A DNA stretch of 52,728 nt, from positions 1-52,728 of the forward strand of contig CACJLQ010000010.1 in NCBI GenBank assembly GCA_902594275.1, in the 5' to 3' direction. Both the position numbers and the translations under genes were made by a program. The notes under the pieces were generated by a model that saw only the letters and a list, made by a program, of their open reading frames with translations, was not told where the DNA came from and did not search any database. The stretch is from an uncultured Litorivicinus sp. (GTDB lineage: Bacteria > Pseudomonadota > Gammaproteobacteria > Pseudomonadales > Litorivicinaceae). Below are positions 17,349 through 27,959 of the stretch, piece after piece (position 1 is the stretch's first letter; every line of letters starts with the position of its first letter).

Positions 17349-17412
17349 GACGGTCGTGGGACCAATCATCCTCTGCGGTCCCTAAGGTTGGGTGCTTCCA
17401 CCCACGACGGTC
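17349..17412 (-). promoter_or_regulatory. long stem-loop in the hfq 5' leader
   Basis: Arms at 17349-17360 (GACGGTCGTGGG) and 17401-17412 (CCCACGACGGTC) pair with 11 of 12 matches. The outer arm ends 18 bp before the hfq start. Inside are a 6-bp stem-loop (17389-17394 with 17399-17404) and an alternative pairing GGGACC/GGTCCC (17358-17363 with 17377-17382). There is no T run, so this is not a classical terminator of purA. Mutually exclusive helices suggest a regulatory leader or a protein-binding site. Confidence 0.4.
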
Positions 17413-17464
17413 TATCTATTGATTTTTGTTGTTTATAACGGGCGAACAAATTCACCCTCAGCAT

Positions 17465-19718
<2,254 letters not shown>

Positions 19719-19786
19719 CTTCCGTCCTTAGATTCAGTCAAAGATCGGCGAGTTTACCAACACTGACCAGAAGACGCATCTGGCAA

Positions 19787-20644
19787 TCAAAATTTGACGA
19801 GATAAGACAAAGCACTCAAATCGTGGTGATTCAGACAATGGTTCGCCGCATCACGTACTCTCGGTTTCGCATGATGTGCAACGCCGATTCCAGACGCAGT
19901 GAGCATCGGTATGTCGTTGGCACCATCGCCAACTACCAAGGTCTCAACCAAATCAATGCCCAGCGCGTGGGCTTCCGTATTCAGCGTTTGCAACTTCATC
20001 GATCCGTCAATGATCGGTTGAATCACACGACCTGTGACTTGGTTATCTCGACACTCAAGCGTATTGGATAAGACAAAATCCATGCCGAGACGATCGCCAA
20101 TTTGGTCGGCAAAATAGGAGAATCCACCGGATACGATACCCAAACGCACCCCAGCACCAGACAAGTTCGCGGTCAAAATCTCTGCTCCAGGCATTAGCGT
20201 GAGACCTTGATAGACAAGATCGAGTTCTGACTCGGCTAGCCCTGACAAGAGTCCCAGACGCTCTGTGAAACTCTCGATAAAATCGAGCTCGCCACGCATC
20301 GCGCGTTCAGTAATTGCCGACACCTGGTCGCCTAAACCGAACGCAACTGCAAGTTGATCGATCACTTCCTGCTGAATCAGTGTCGAATCCATGTCGAATA
20401 GAGCGAGTTTCGGGCGCCCCTCGTGAACCAATAAATAATCAGTGTTGGCTTCGTCAGCACGCGCTGCGAGGAGGCTTTCGTCCATTGTATCGATCAACAT
20501 TTCGATGCAATCACAGGTCGGTGGAACCAACAAATCCTGAGGTCGACGATGGTGTTTTTCGGCATTACTCAAATGCGCATCACACAAGGCTGCATCGAGT
20601 GCCTCACGATGGATCGCATCACTGACAAACCAAAGAAGTCTCAC
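19787..20644 (-). CDS. serB: phosphoserine phosphatase
   Basis: HAD-superfamily enzyme for the last step of serine synthesis. 285 aa; an N-terminal region of about 75 residues precedes the catalytic domain. Motif I is LFDMDSTL (nucleophile and acid Asp), motif II is GIVSGGFS, and motif III/IV is [10 protein letters not shown]. The GTG start overlaps the parC stop (GTGA), so it is translationally coupled to parC. Confidence 0.95.
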   Translation of the reverse strand: MRLLWFVSDAIHREALDAALCDAHLSNAEKHHRRPQDLLVPPTCDCIEMLIDTMDESLLAARADEANTDYLLVHEGRPKLALFDMDSTLIQQEVIDQLAVAFGLGDQVSAITERAMRGELDFIESFTERLGLLSGLAESELDLVYQGLTLMPGAEILTANLSGAGVRLGIVSGGFSYFADQIGDRLGMDFVLSNTLECRDNQVTGRVIQPIIDGSMKLQTLNTEAHALGIDLVETLVVGDGANDIPMLTASGIGVAHHAKPRVRDAANHCLNHHDLSALSYLVKF

Positions 20645-22878
20645 GATTCCGCCTTAAGTGCGTCCACACGTTGAAATCCACGCGGCAAGAGTTTCCCACG
20701 ACGTGCGCGCTCTCCAACAAAGTTCTCAAGATCTGATGGGGACAACGTGACATGCCGCTTACCCGCAATGACGCGAAGCGATCGAAGTTGCGGTAAGACC
20801 GTGATCGCAGTGACACGGTGCCCCTCCTTAAGAAGCGCAGGTGGTATTTGAACCAATTTATTCCCTTTACCTTTGGCAAGTTCCGGCAACTCATGTGCTT
20901 CGAAAACCAATAGGTGCCCACTCGAGACTGCAACAGCAATGCGCGATAACTCGGTATCAACAATCGCAGCAGGCGGTAATAATTTGGCTTCACCCAGGTT
21001 CACCACCGATTTACCTGCTCTGTTTCGCCCAAGCAGATTACCGTGCTTGCAAATAAATCCATACCCATGGTCAGTCGCCAACACCCATTGGGTTGTTTCA
21101 TCGGCAAGCGCGAGCTGGATCACTTTTGCTCCGGCAGCGAGATCAATGCGACCGGACAAGGGCTCTCCCTGACTCCGTGCTGATGGCAGTGTATGTGTCT
21201 GCACCGAGTACGCACGTCCTGTTGTATCAAATGCGACGAGCGGCTGGTTTGAGCGGCCCTGTGCTGAAATCAGATATTGATCTCCAGATTTATAGGCTAA
21301 GGCACGAGGATCGATATCGTGGCCTTTGGCAGACCGAATCCAACCATTATCACTCAACACGACGGTCACAGGCTCGGAGGCAACTAACTGATCCTCAGGA
21401 AGGGCACGCGCTTCTTGCCTCACCACAATCGGTGAACGACGCTCATCGCCATAGGTCTCTGCATCCTGTGTGAGCTCATCTCGCATCAATCGCGTCATTT
21501 TTGTGCGAGAACCGAGCACACCCTCCAAATACTTGCGCTCTTTCTCAAGCTCTTTTTGCTCTGCTTGAATTTTCACTTCTTCGAGCTTGGCCAGATGACG
21601 TAACCGAAGATCAAGAATGGCATTCGCTTGAATTTCACTGAGTCCAAATCGAACCATGAATTCGTGTTTTGGTTCATCCTCTTCACGGATTATACGAATC
21701 ACTTCGTCGATATTCAGGTAAGCGACCAAATACCCTTCTAAAATATGAAGGCGGTCCATCACCTGATCGAGACGATGGGTTAATCGTCGAGTCACCGTCT
21801 GACGACGCCAATCAAGCCATTCGCAAAGAATTAAACGCAGTGACTTAACCTGCGGACGGCCATCAACACCGATCATGTTTAAGTTCACACGATAGGTTTT
21901 CTCAAGATCGGTGGTCGCGAATAAGTGCGTCATGACTTCTACGGCGTTCACACGGTTTGAGCGCGGCGTTAATACCAAACGAATCGGATTTTCATGATCT
22001 GACTCGTCGCGTAAATCGACAATCATTGGTAATTTCTTGGCCTGCATTTGCGCAGCAATTTGTTCAAGAATACGCGCCGGAGATGCCTGGTGTGGTAACG
22101 CATTAATCACGATATCGCCATCTTCAGATACATAGGTAGCGCGCATTCGAATCGATCCGTTGCCGGTCTCATAGATCTTCGTCAAATCTGCAGGAGGAGA
22201 GATAATTTCTGCAGTCGTTGGGTAATCTGGGCCCGGTACGAATCGCATTAAATCACCAACCGAAGCGTCAGGGTCATCGAGCAGATGCGCGGCAGCGTTA
22301 ACAACTTCAAGCAAATTATGGGGCGGTATATCAGTCGCCATACCGACTGCAATCCCCGTGGTTCCGTTGAGAAGGATCGATGGTACACGCGCTGGAAGTA
22401 ACTTGGGTTCTTTAAGGGTACCGTCGAAATTCGGCTGCCAATCGACCGTCCCTTGACCCAATTCGTCAAGCAAGATTTTAGCAATGGGTGTCAGACGTGC
22501 TTCGGTGTAGCGCATTGCAGCGAAACTTTTCGGATCATCCGGGCTACCCCAGTTACCTTGACCGTCGACGAGTGGATAGCGTGTAGAGAACGGCTGCGCC
22601 AACAACACCATCGCTTCATAGCATGCCGAGTCGCCGTGCGGATGGAACTTACCGAGCACATCCCCAACCGTTCGCGCTGATTTCTTATGCTTGGATTGAG
22701 CGGATAAACCCAGTTCACTCATCGCATAAACAATGCGCCGTTGAACTGGTTTCAATCCATCGCCGATATGAGGAAGAGCTCGGTCCAAAATCACGTACAT
22801 CGAATAATCGAGATACGCTTTTTCAGTGTATGTTTTTAAAGGAAGCCGTTCGAAAGCTTCGGTAGATTCAAGCGCCAA
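20641..22878 (-). CDS. parC: DNA topoisomerase IV subunit A
   Basis: Decatenates daughter chromosomes. 745 aa with the winged-helix/CAP domain, the active-site Tyr at about Y124 ([10 protein letters not shown]), a tower/coiled-coil segment (about 340-460, ending [17 protein letters not shown]) and a C-terminal beta-pinwheel with degenerate repeats. The quinolone region reads [12 protein letters not shown] with Ser and Glu at the usual positions (about 84 and 88), the susceptible-type residues. Starts with TTG behind AAAGG. parE is not adjacent. Confidence 0.96.
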   Translation of the reverse strand: MALESTEAFERLPLKTYTEKAYLDYSMYVILDRALPHIGDGLKPVQRRIVYAMSELGLSAQSKHKKSARTVGDVLGKFHPHGDSACYEAMVLLAQPFSTRYPLVDGQGNWGSPDDPKSFAAMRYTEARLTPIAKILLDELGQGTVDWQPNFDGTLKEPKLLPARVPSILLNGTTGIAVGMATDIPPHNLLEVVNAAAHLLDDPDASVGDLMRFVPGPDYPTTAEIISPPADLTKIYETGNGSIRMRATYVSEDGDIVINALPHQASPARILEQIAAQMQAKKLPMIVDLRDESDHENPIRLVLTPRSNRVNAVEVMTHLFATTDLEKTYRVNLNMIGVDGRPQVKSLRLILCEWLDWRRQTVTRRLTHRLDQVMDRLHILEGYLVAYLNIDEVIRIIREEDEPKHEFMVRFGLSEIQANAILDLRLRHLAKLEEVKIQAEQKELEKERKYLEGVLGSRTKMTRLMRDELTQDAETYGDERRSPIVVRQEARALPEDQLVASEPVTVVLSDNGWIRSAKGHDIDPRALAYKSGDQYLISAQGRSNQPLVAFDTTGRAYSVQTHTLPSARSQGEPLSGRIDLAAGAKVIQLALADETTQWVLATDHGYGFICKHGNLLGRNRAGKSVVNLGEAKLLPPAAIVDTELSRIAVAVSSGHLLVFEAHELPELAKGKGNKLVQIPPALLKEGHRVTAITVLPQLRSLRVIAGKRHVTLSPSDLENFVGERARRGKLLPRGFQRVDALKAES

Positions 22879-22913
22879 TGGAGGAACCTTTGAGTCGTAC
22901 GAAAGATCAAACG

Positions 22914-23320
22914 CTACCGCTGGATTCGATCGTAAGCAAGACTACCGAGAACTAAAGCAATCAAATACGGAATGATAATCGCAGGTTCCAGTAGGGCAGC
23001 AGCAAACGCTGGGCCCGGACAAAGACCCGAAACGCCCCAGCCAATGCCAACAAGACACTTCCGATCACTAAAGGCTGATCGATCACACCATGCATCGGCA
23101 CTTGAATCTCATCAAAAATCAGGGGCTTTTCACACTTTTTCAGAATGAAAAAGCTGATCGCTGCCACTGGAATCCCGCCACCCATCACGAACATCAAGCT
23201 TGGATCCCAGGTACCTGCGATATCGAGAAAATTAAGGATCTTCGACGGATTCGTCATCCCGGCTAAGTACAAACCACCACTAAAGACCGCACCGATAAGC
23301 AAGGCAACCATCTGTGTCAT
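22914..23320 (-). pseudogene. YeeE/YedE-type sulfur transporter, second half, one frameshift
   Basis: From ATG 23320 (GGAGGG upstream) the frame gives MTQMVALLIGAVFSGGLYLA, then GMTNPSKILNFLDIAGTWDP and VMGGG, the standard second YeeE/YedE module. After VIGSVL (near 23050) the frame breaks. Continuing in the next frame restores GWGVSGLCPGPAFAAALL and a final membrane helix to a TAG at 22914. One T is missing from a short T run (GTTGGC where GTTTGGC is expected). Family members import thiosulfate or related sulfur compounds through conserved Cys residues such as LCPGP. Probably inactive unless the indel is a sequencing error. Confidence 0.75.
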
Positions 23321-23727
23321 AGTGCACCCTCCAATACATGCCGAACAAAAAAAGACGGTGATCACTGCTGCCGCCATAAAACTACAGGTCGCTACGATCG
23401 AGCGTTTTGAAAGTCTTGAAATACCGCAAATGCCATGGCCACTGGTACACCCTGAACCAAAGCGTGTGCCATAACCCACCAAAATGCCGCCAATCATCGT
23501 CGGAATCGGGCCCATGGGTTCAAATCGATGCGGCGATGGCGACACCAGCGAGAGCACCACAGGCGATCCCACCAAACCAATTAAAAAGAAAGCCCGCCAC
23601 GAGCCTTTGCCAAAATCAATATTGAGCGTGCGGGCAACAATTCCCGATATCCCGAGAATCCGCCCAAAAAAATAAACACCGCTGCAGCAGATAACTCTAT
23701 CAGTACGCCCCCTGACACAGACAGCAT
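23317..23727 (-). pseudogene. YeeE/YedE-type sulfur transporter, first half, two frameshifts
   Basis: From ATG 23727 the frame gives MLSVSGGVLIELSAAAVFIF and breaks at a G run near 23662. Another frame then carries GRILGISGIVARTL, RAFFLIGLVGSPVV, GYGTRFGSGCTSGHGICGIS (the conserved Cys motif) and FMAAAVITVFF. A second break sits at a run of seven A on the plus strand (23347-23353). Dropping one base restores VRHVLEGAL and a TGA at 23317 that overlaps the start of the next module as ATGA. Both breaks lie in homopolymers. Read without correction, the two modules appear as one fused open frame, which is an artefact. Confidence 0.72.
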
Positions 23728-23779
23728 CGGAGTAAATTCGTGAATGATTGATTTACCTCAAGGTCACCATATTACTCAT

Positions 23780-23811
23780 ACTATCGAAATACCAGACTAT
23801 CGAAATATCAG
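23780..23811 (+). repeat. tandem 16-bp direct repeat upstream of blh
   Basis: ACTATCGAAATACCAG (23780-23795) is followed directly by ACTATCGAAATATCAG (23796-23811), one mismatch in 16. It sits between the divergent YeeE pseudogene (start 23727) and blh (start 23863), about 50 bp before blh, where a regulator or promoter would be expected. It could be a binding site for a BigR/SqrR-like sensor or a chance duplication. Confidence 0.6.
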
Positions 23812-23862
23812 AGCAAGTGATATAACCTTATAACTAAATGTTTTATCGCATAGGAGACCACC

Positions 23863-24723
23863 GTGGCACCTGATGTCCGAGCATTCTTTGATCACGAAAC
23901 CTGGACGTTGACCTATCTCGTCAAGGACCCTAATTCGTCTGCTTGTGCGATCATCGATTCAGTGCTCGACTATGAGGGGGCAAGCGGCCGAACAAAAACA
24001 GATGGCGCACAACACCTCATCTCGATGGTTAAAGACGAAAACCTAACTGTCGAATGGATCCTAGAGACCCATGTTCATGCTGACCATTTGTCAGCTGCTC
24101 CTTATTTACACAAACATCTCGGTGGTAAAATCGGGATTGGTGCCCACATCACCGATGTGCAACAAATATTTGGCAATATATTCAATGTCGAACCTGAATT
24201 TTGTCGTGATGGGTCGCAGTTTGATCATTTATTCGTCGACGGCGACTCCTTCTCGATCGGCGAACTTACAGCGAAAGCAATACATACCCCAGGGCATACA
24301 CCGGCTTGTATGACCTACCATATCGGCGACGCACTTTTTGTTGGTGACACGATGTTTATGCCAGATTTCGGAACGGCGCGTTGTGATTTCCCAGGCGGCG
24401 ATGCGCGTGTTCTTTATCATAGCATCCAAAAACTGTTGGCACTCCCACCGGAAACACGAATGTTCATGTGCCATGACTACATGCCCAATGGTCGTGGGAT
24501 GCAGTACGAAACAACTGTTGGCAAGCAAAAAGCTTTCAATCTTCATGTCCATGATGGCATTTCAGAAGATGAATTTGTCGCAATGCGCAGGGCGAAAGAT
24601 CAATCGCTAAGCATGCCATCACTGATCCTGCCATCGGTGCAGGTCAATATGCGAGCCGGAGAATTACCGCCTGCTGAAGAGAATGGCGTACGCTATTTGA
24701 AAATCCCGCTCGATGCCGTCTAA
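23863..24723 (+). CDS. blh: Blh-type MBL-fold persulfide dioxygenase-like protein
   Basis: Metallo-beta-lactamase fold, ETHE1/Blh branch, which oxidises glutathione persulfide to sulfite. 286 aa. Metal motif HVHADH at about 70-75, second His in HTPGHTPACMTY, metal Asp in LFVGDTMFMPD and last His in MFMCHDY. The start is a GTG at 23863 with AGGAG nearby. It leads a small operon with the DUF442 gene 9 bp downstream. In Agrobacterium and Xylella, Blh genes are controlled by the ArsR-type repressor BigR; no ArsR gene is present here. Role: detoxifying sulfide-derived persulfide. Confidence 0.88.
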   Translation: MAPDVRAFFDHETWTLTYLVKDPNSSACAIIDSVLDYEGASGRTKTDGAQHLISMVKDENLTVEWILETHVHADHLSAAPYLHKHLGGKIGIGAHITDVQQIFGNIFNVEPEFCRDGSQFDHLFVDGDSFSIGELTAKAIHTPGHTPACMTYHIGDALFVGDTMFMPDFGTARCDFPGGDARVLYHSIQKLLALPPETRMFMCHDYMPNGRGMQYETTVGKQKAFNLHVHDGISEDEFVAMRRAKDQSLSMPSLILPSVQVNMRAGELPPAEENGVRYLKIPLDAV

Positions 24724-24732
24724 GGAGGCAAT

Positions 24733-25143
24733 ATGATTATTCGTCAACTGACAACTGAACTGTCTGTCGCTGACCAATTGACAGTGGATGATTTGGAAGC
24801 GGTGAAAGAAGCTGGTTTTAACGCCGTGATTTGTAACCGCCCTGATGAAGAGGGTGAACCGCATGCAGACGCCGATTCAATGGCACAGAAAGCGAACGCG
24901 CTTGGCCTCGAGTTCCGTTATCTGCCAGTCAATGGTGGAAACATCACAGACACTGATGTTGCACAACATGCGGCACTGCTGTCTGAAGTACCAGGGCCTG
25001 TTTTGACTTATTGCCGTTCCGGAGCCCGTTGTGCCAAGTTATGGGCGCTGTCTGAAGCCGGCAAACAAGATGTCAATACACTCATCGAGACAGTGGATAA
25101 AGCGGGCTTGACCGTCGTCGATATCGCTCATCGATTGTCATAG
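24733..25143 (+). CDS. DUF442 (TIGR01244-type) rhodanese/phosphatase-like protein
   Basis: 136 aa. The fold is a small dual-specificity-phosphatase/rhodanese type. ICNRPDEEGEP and an active loop YCRSGARC (C94 as candidate nucleophile) are visible. The CRSGxR loop matches sulfurtransferases. In the BigR/Blh system this domain is fused to or next to Blh. Here it is separate, with GGAGG before the ATG and 9 bp from blh. It probably moves persulfide sulfur to or from glutathione for Blh. Phosphatase activity is an alternative. Confidence 0.85.
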   Translation: MIIRQLTTELSVADQLTVDDLEAVKEAGFNAVICNRPDEEGEPHADADSMAQKANALGLEFRYLPVNGGNITDTDVAQHAALLSEVPGPVLTYCRSGARCAKLWALSEAGKQDVNTLIETVDKAGLTVVDIAHRLS

Positions 25144-25349
25144 GCGATCTGGAGACCGGCCGTCGGCACGAACGAAAAGATCGAGTCAGTAAAGGAACTA
25201 TGGATATGGCGGGAGACTCATGCGACCAAGTAACACGATATGTCCGACCGTGCCTCGGTCTGAATTGCGAGCTTTCATTGTCAGCAACGCCAATTCAATG
25301 GACTCCGACCTCATACTCAAAGGACAAGAATGACTCGTGAAATTCGCAA

Positions 25350-27086
25350 GTGCTAAGACCACCACTATTTCAGTGGGCTAAGGCCTACAATCGCTCGAAA
25401 CTGAGTGACGATGCGGTTGCAGCTGTCATCGTCACCATCATGCTGATTCCTCAGTCACTCGCATACGCCATGCTTGCTGGATTACCACCAGAAGTTGGTC
25501 TGTATGCGTCAATCCTGCCTTTATTCGCTTACGCACTCCTCGGCTCAAGTATGACCCTTGCTGTCGGGCCTGTCGCGGTCATTTCATTGATGACCGCGGC
25601 AGCAATTAGTCCAATCGCTACACCAGGCTCACCGGAATACCTGGGTGCAGCAATCTTGTTGAGCCTGCTATCAGGCGCGATTCTCATGGGACTTGGATTT
25701 GCTCGCGCAGGATTTCTTGCCAATCTTCTCTCGCACCCGGTGATCTCGGGCTTTATCAGCGCTTCAGCAATCTTGATCGCAGTCAGTCAATTCAAACATA
25801 TCTTGGGCATCCCTGTGTACGGTCACGATATGCCAACTATTCTGCTTAATCTGACAACCCATCTGAATGAGACCAATTTGCCGACGTTAATCATTGGTGT
25901 TTCCTCGATGATCTTTCTATTTTGGGTCCGCAGTGGGCTCGAACCTCGATTGATAAAATTCGGAATGACTGCCGCCGTTGCCGGGACTGTGGCCAAAGCT
26001 GGGCCGGTAATGGCTGTGATTGTTTCAACGACAATTGTTAGCTTTTTTGCGCTCCATCACGCTGGTGTCTCAATCGTTGGCGTGATCCCTAATGGACTGC
26101 CGGTACCTTCATTGCCAGAGCTTGATTTAACCCTTGCCACAGAACTCCTCCCTGCAGCATTTCTGATCTCGATCGTTGGCTTTGTTGAGACAGTCAGCGT
26201 TGGCCATACGCTCGCTGCTCGCCGCCGCGAAAGAATCCAGCCGAACCAAGAGTTGATCGGATTGGGAGCAGCAAATATTGCCAGTGGTTTTGGCGGAGGC
26301 TTCCCCGTCACTGGGGGGTTTAGCCGCTCAGTGGTGAACTTTGAGGCCGGTGCAAAAACACCATGTGCAGGTGTCATCACGGCAATCATGATTGCCATGA
26401 CTGCCTTATTCTTGACTCCCCTGTTTGAGTATCTTCCAAAAGCTGTGTTGGCTGCGACAGTCATTGTGGCAGTCCTGTCTCTTGTCGATTTGAAAGCGAT
26501 CCATCGCGTTTGGATATTTTCTAAACCCGATTTTTGGGCGATGTTAACAACGATCGCCGTGGTCCTCGGGATCGGAATCGAAGCCGGAATCGTGGGCGGA
26601 ATTGTCGTTTCCATTTGCTTTTTATTAGCGAAAATTGCGCGTCCACACTTCGCTGTCATCGGTCAGATCCCTGGCACCCAGCATTTTCGAAATGTGAGCC
26701 GCCATAACGTCCTGAAAAGTGAAAAGATTCTAGCCATCCGCTTGGATGAAATGCTGTATTTTTTAAACGGCCATACCTTCGAAGATGCCATCAATGAGTT
26801 ACTCAGCAAAAACGAACACCTGACCGATTTGGTGTTGCTCTGTCACGCGATCAACGAGATTGATGCGTCAGGTCTTGAAGTGCTCGAATCGATTAATGAA
26901 CGACTACATTCTCAGAACATCAAATTTCACTTATCAGAGGTCAAAGGGCCTGTGATGGATCGCCTGAACCGAGTCGGTTTCAAAGCGAATCTGACAGGGC
27001 AGATTTTCCTCTCACATTACGAGGCGATGTGTACACTCGACCCGGCGTGCGTGACTGACGGAAACACCCAATCAGCCGGAGCGTAG
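25350..27086 (+). CDS. SulP-family anion transporter with STAS domain
   Basis: 578 aa. Sulfate_transp membrane domain (about 10-430) with the family start AVIVTIMLIPQSLAYAMLAG and the GGFPVTGGFSRS motif, then a cytoplasmic STAS domain (about 455-560; LVLLCHAINEIDASGLEVL). The first in-frame start is GTG 25350, since a TGA lies just upstream; no clear ribosome site is seen. The 206 bp between the DUF442 gene and this gene contain nothing that I recognise. The context suggests transport of sulfate or sulfite made by Blh, but SulP proteins also carry bicarbonate and other anions. Its tail overlaps murQ by 15 bp. Confidence 0.9.
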   Translation: MLRPPLFQWAKAYNRSKLSDDAVAAVIVTIMLIPQSLAYAMLAGLPPEVGLYASILPLFAYALLGSSMTLAVGPVAVISLMTAAAISPIATPGSPEYLGAAILLSLLSGAILMGLGFARAGFLANLLSHPVISGFISASAILIAVSQFKHILGIPVYGHDMPTILLNLTTHLNETNLPTLIIGVSSMIFLFWVRSGLEPRLIKFGMTAAVAGTVAKAGPVMAVIVSTTIVSFFALHHAGVSIVGVIPNGLPVPSLPELDLTLATELLPAAFLISIVGFVETVSVGHTLAARRRERIQPNQELIGLGAANIASGFGGGFPVTGGFSRSVVNFEAGAKTPCAGVITAIMIAMTALFLTPLFEYLPKAVLAATVIVAVLSLVDLKAIHRVWIFSKPDFWAMLTTIAVVLGIGIEAGIVGGIVVSICFLLAKIARPHFAVIGQIPGTQHFRNVSRHNVLKSEKILAIRLDEMLYFLNGHTFEDAINELLSKNEHLTDLVLLCHAINEIDASGLEVLESINERLHSQNIKFHLSEVKGPVMDRLNRVGFKANLTGQIFLSHYEAMCTLDPACVTDGNTQSAGA

Positions 27087-27959
27087 CAGCTCACGAAAAG
27101 GACGCTCGTCCGTAAGGGCTTCTTGGGCATCCTGTCGATCCCACCCCGACGCGACTAATAAGCCCGCACGTAAATCCCAATTCAGTTCACGCAACAACTG
27201 ATAAGCACGTGACTCGTCAAAACCATCGATTTGGCCTGCCAAGATTCGCGCCTGGCGGTCTTTCAGTTTCGCATTCGTTGCCTGCACACAGAGCATTTCA
27301 TTACCAAGCACACGCCCAAGCTGCGTCATGAGCGCTGTGGAAAATGCATTCAGTAATGCCTTTTGCGCCGTACCAGCACCCAACCGAGTGGAACCTGCAA
27401 GGACTTCAGCACCGGTTTCAGTGACCAAACCATGCTCCGCGATCGCCACCAGTCGACCGGCCGGATTTGAACTGACACCGATGGTCAAAGCACCCTGCTC
27501 TTTGGCTGTCGCAAGAACTTGACAGGTAAACGGCGTATTCCCCGAGGCTGCAATACCAATGACCACATCTGAGGCCGTGAGACGCTGTTGTTCGACCTGG
27601 ACAACCGCATCCTCAACATCATCCTCAGCACCCTCGACCGATTCAACAAGCGCCTTCGCCCCTCCTGCAATCAAATAAGTAAGACGATTCAGAGGCCATC
27701 CAAATGTTGGGACCAGCTCGACACCATCCTGGACACCAATCCGAATCGAACAGCCTGCACCGGCATACACTAGTCGGCCGTCACTCGCACGAAGGCGATA
27801 GGTCGCAGCCTCGACTGCAGCAGCCAATTGATCGGTGATTTTCCGGACAGCCTCAATGGCGTGAGCCTGCGACGCCAACAGACGCTCTAATTGCAGGGCA
27901 ACCGGTAGCCGATCAAACTCTCGACCAGCCGGATCGACGATCTCCGTCGGTGGTAGCAT
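27072..27959 (-). CDS. murQ: MurQ-like SIS-domain protein (N-acetylmuramic acid 6-phosphate etherase family)
   Basis: 295 aa. The family enzyme splits the lactyl ether of MurNAc-6-P in peptidoglycan recycling. MurQ features are clear in ASGNTPF, GVSSNPAG, TGAEVLAGSTRLGAGTAQK and CVQATNAKLKDR, where the Glu of TGAEVL fits a catalytic residue. The sugar-phosphate loop reads GAGCSIRIG, where classical MurQ has a GTSGRLG-type loop, so specificity may differ. ATG at 27959 overlaps the glnS stop as TAATG; an upstream GTG is less likely. No anmK or transporter lies nearby. Confidence 0.8.
   Translation of the reverse strand: MLPPTEIVDPAGREFDRLPVALQLERLLASQAHAIEAVRKITDQLAAAVEAATYRLRASDGRLVYAGAGCSIRIGVQDGVELVPTFGWPLNRLTYLIAGGAKALVESVEGAEDDVEDAVVQVEQQRLTASDVVIGIAASGNTPFTCQVLATAKEQGALTIGVSSNPAGRLVAIAEHGLVTETGAEVLAGSTRLGAGTAQKALLNAFSTALMTQLGRVLGNEMLCVQATNAKLKDRQARILAGQIDGFDESRAYQLLRELNWDLRAGLLVASGWDRQDAQEALTDERPFRELLRSG

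Noticed and set aside
17389..17404. Terminator of purA
   Set aside because: The TGGGTG/CACCCA hairpin has no T run and lies within a larger leader structure, so I treat it as part of the hfq leader.
22961..23575. Single 204-residue YeeE-like protein
   Set aside because: It joins two modules across a frameshift and ends in nonsense (RVFVRAQRLLLPYW). Reading it as two frameshifted genes explains the conserved ends, the ATGA overlap and the internal ribosome site.
26057..26659. 200-codon minus-strand frame inside the SulP gene
   Set aside because: Fully antisense to a clear SulP membrane domain; composition is that of a reverse-complement shadow.
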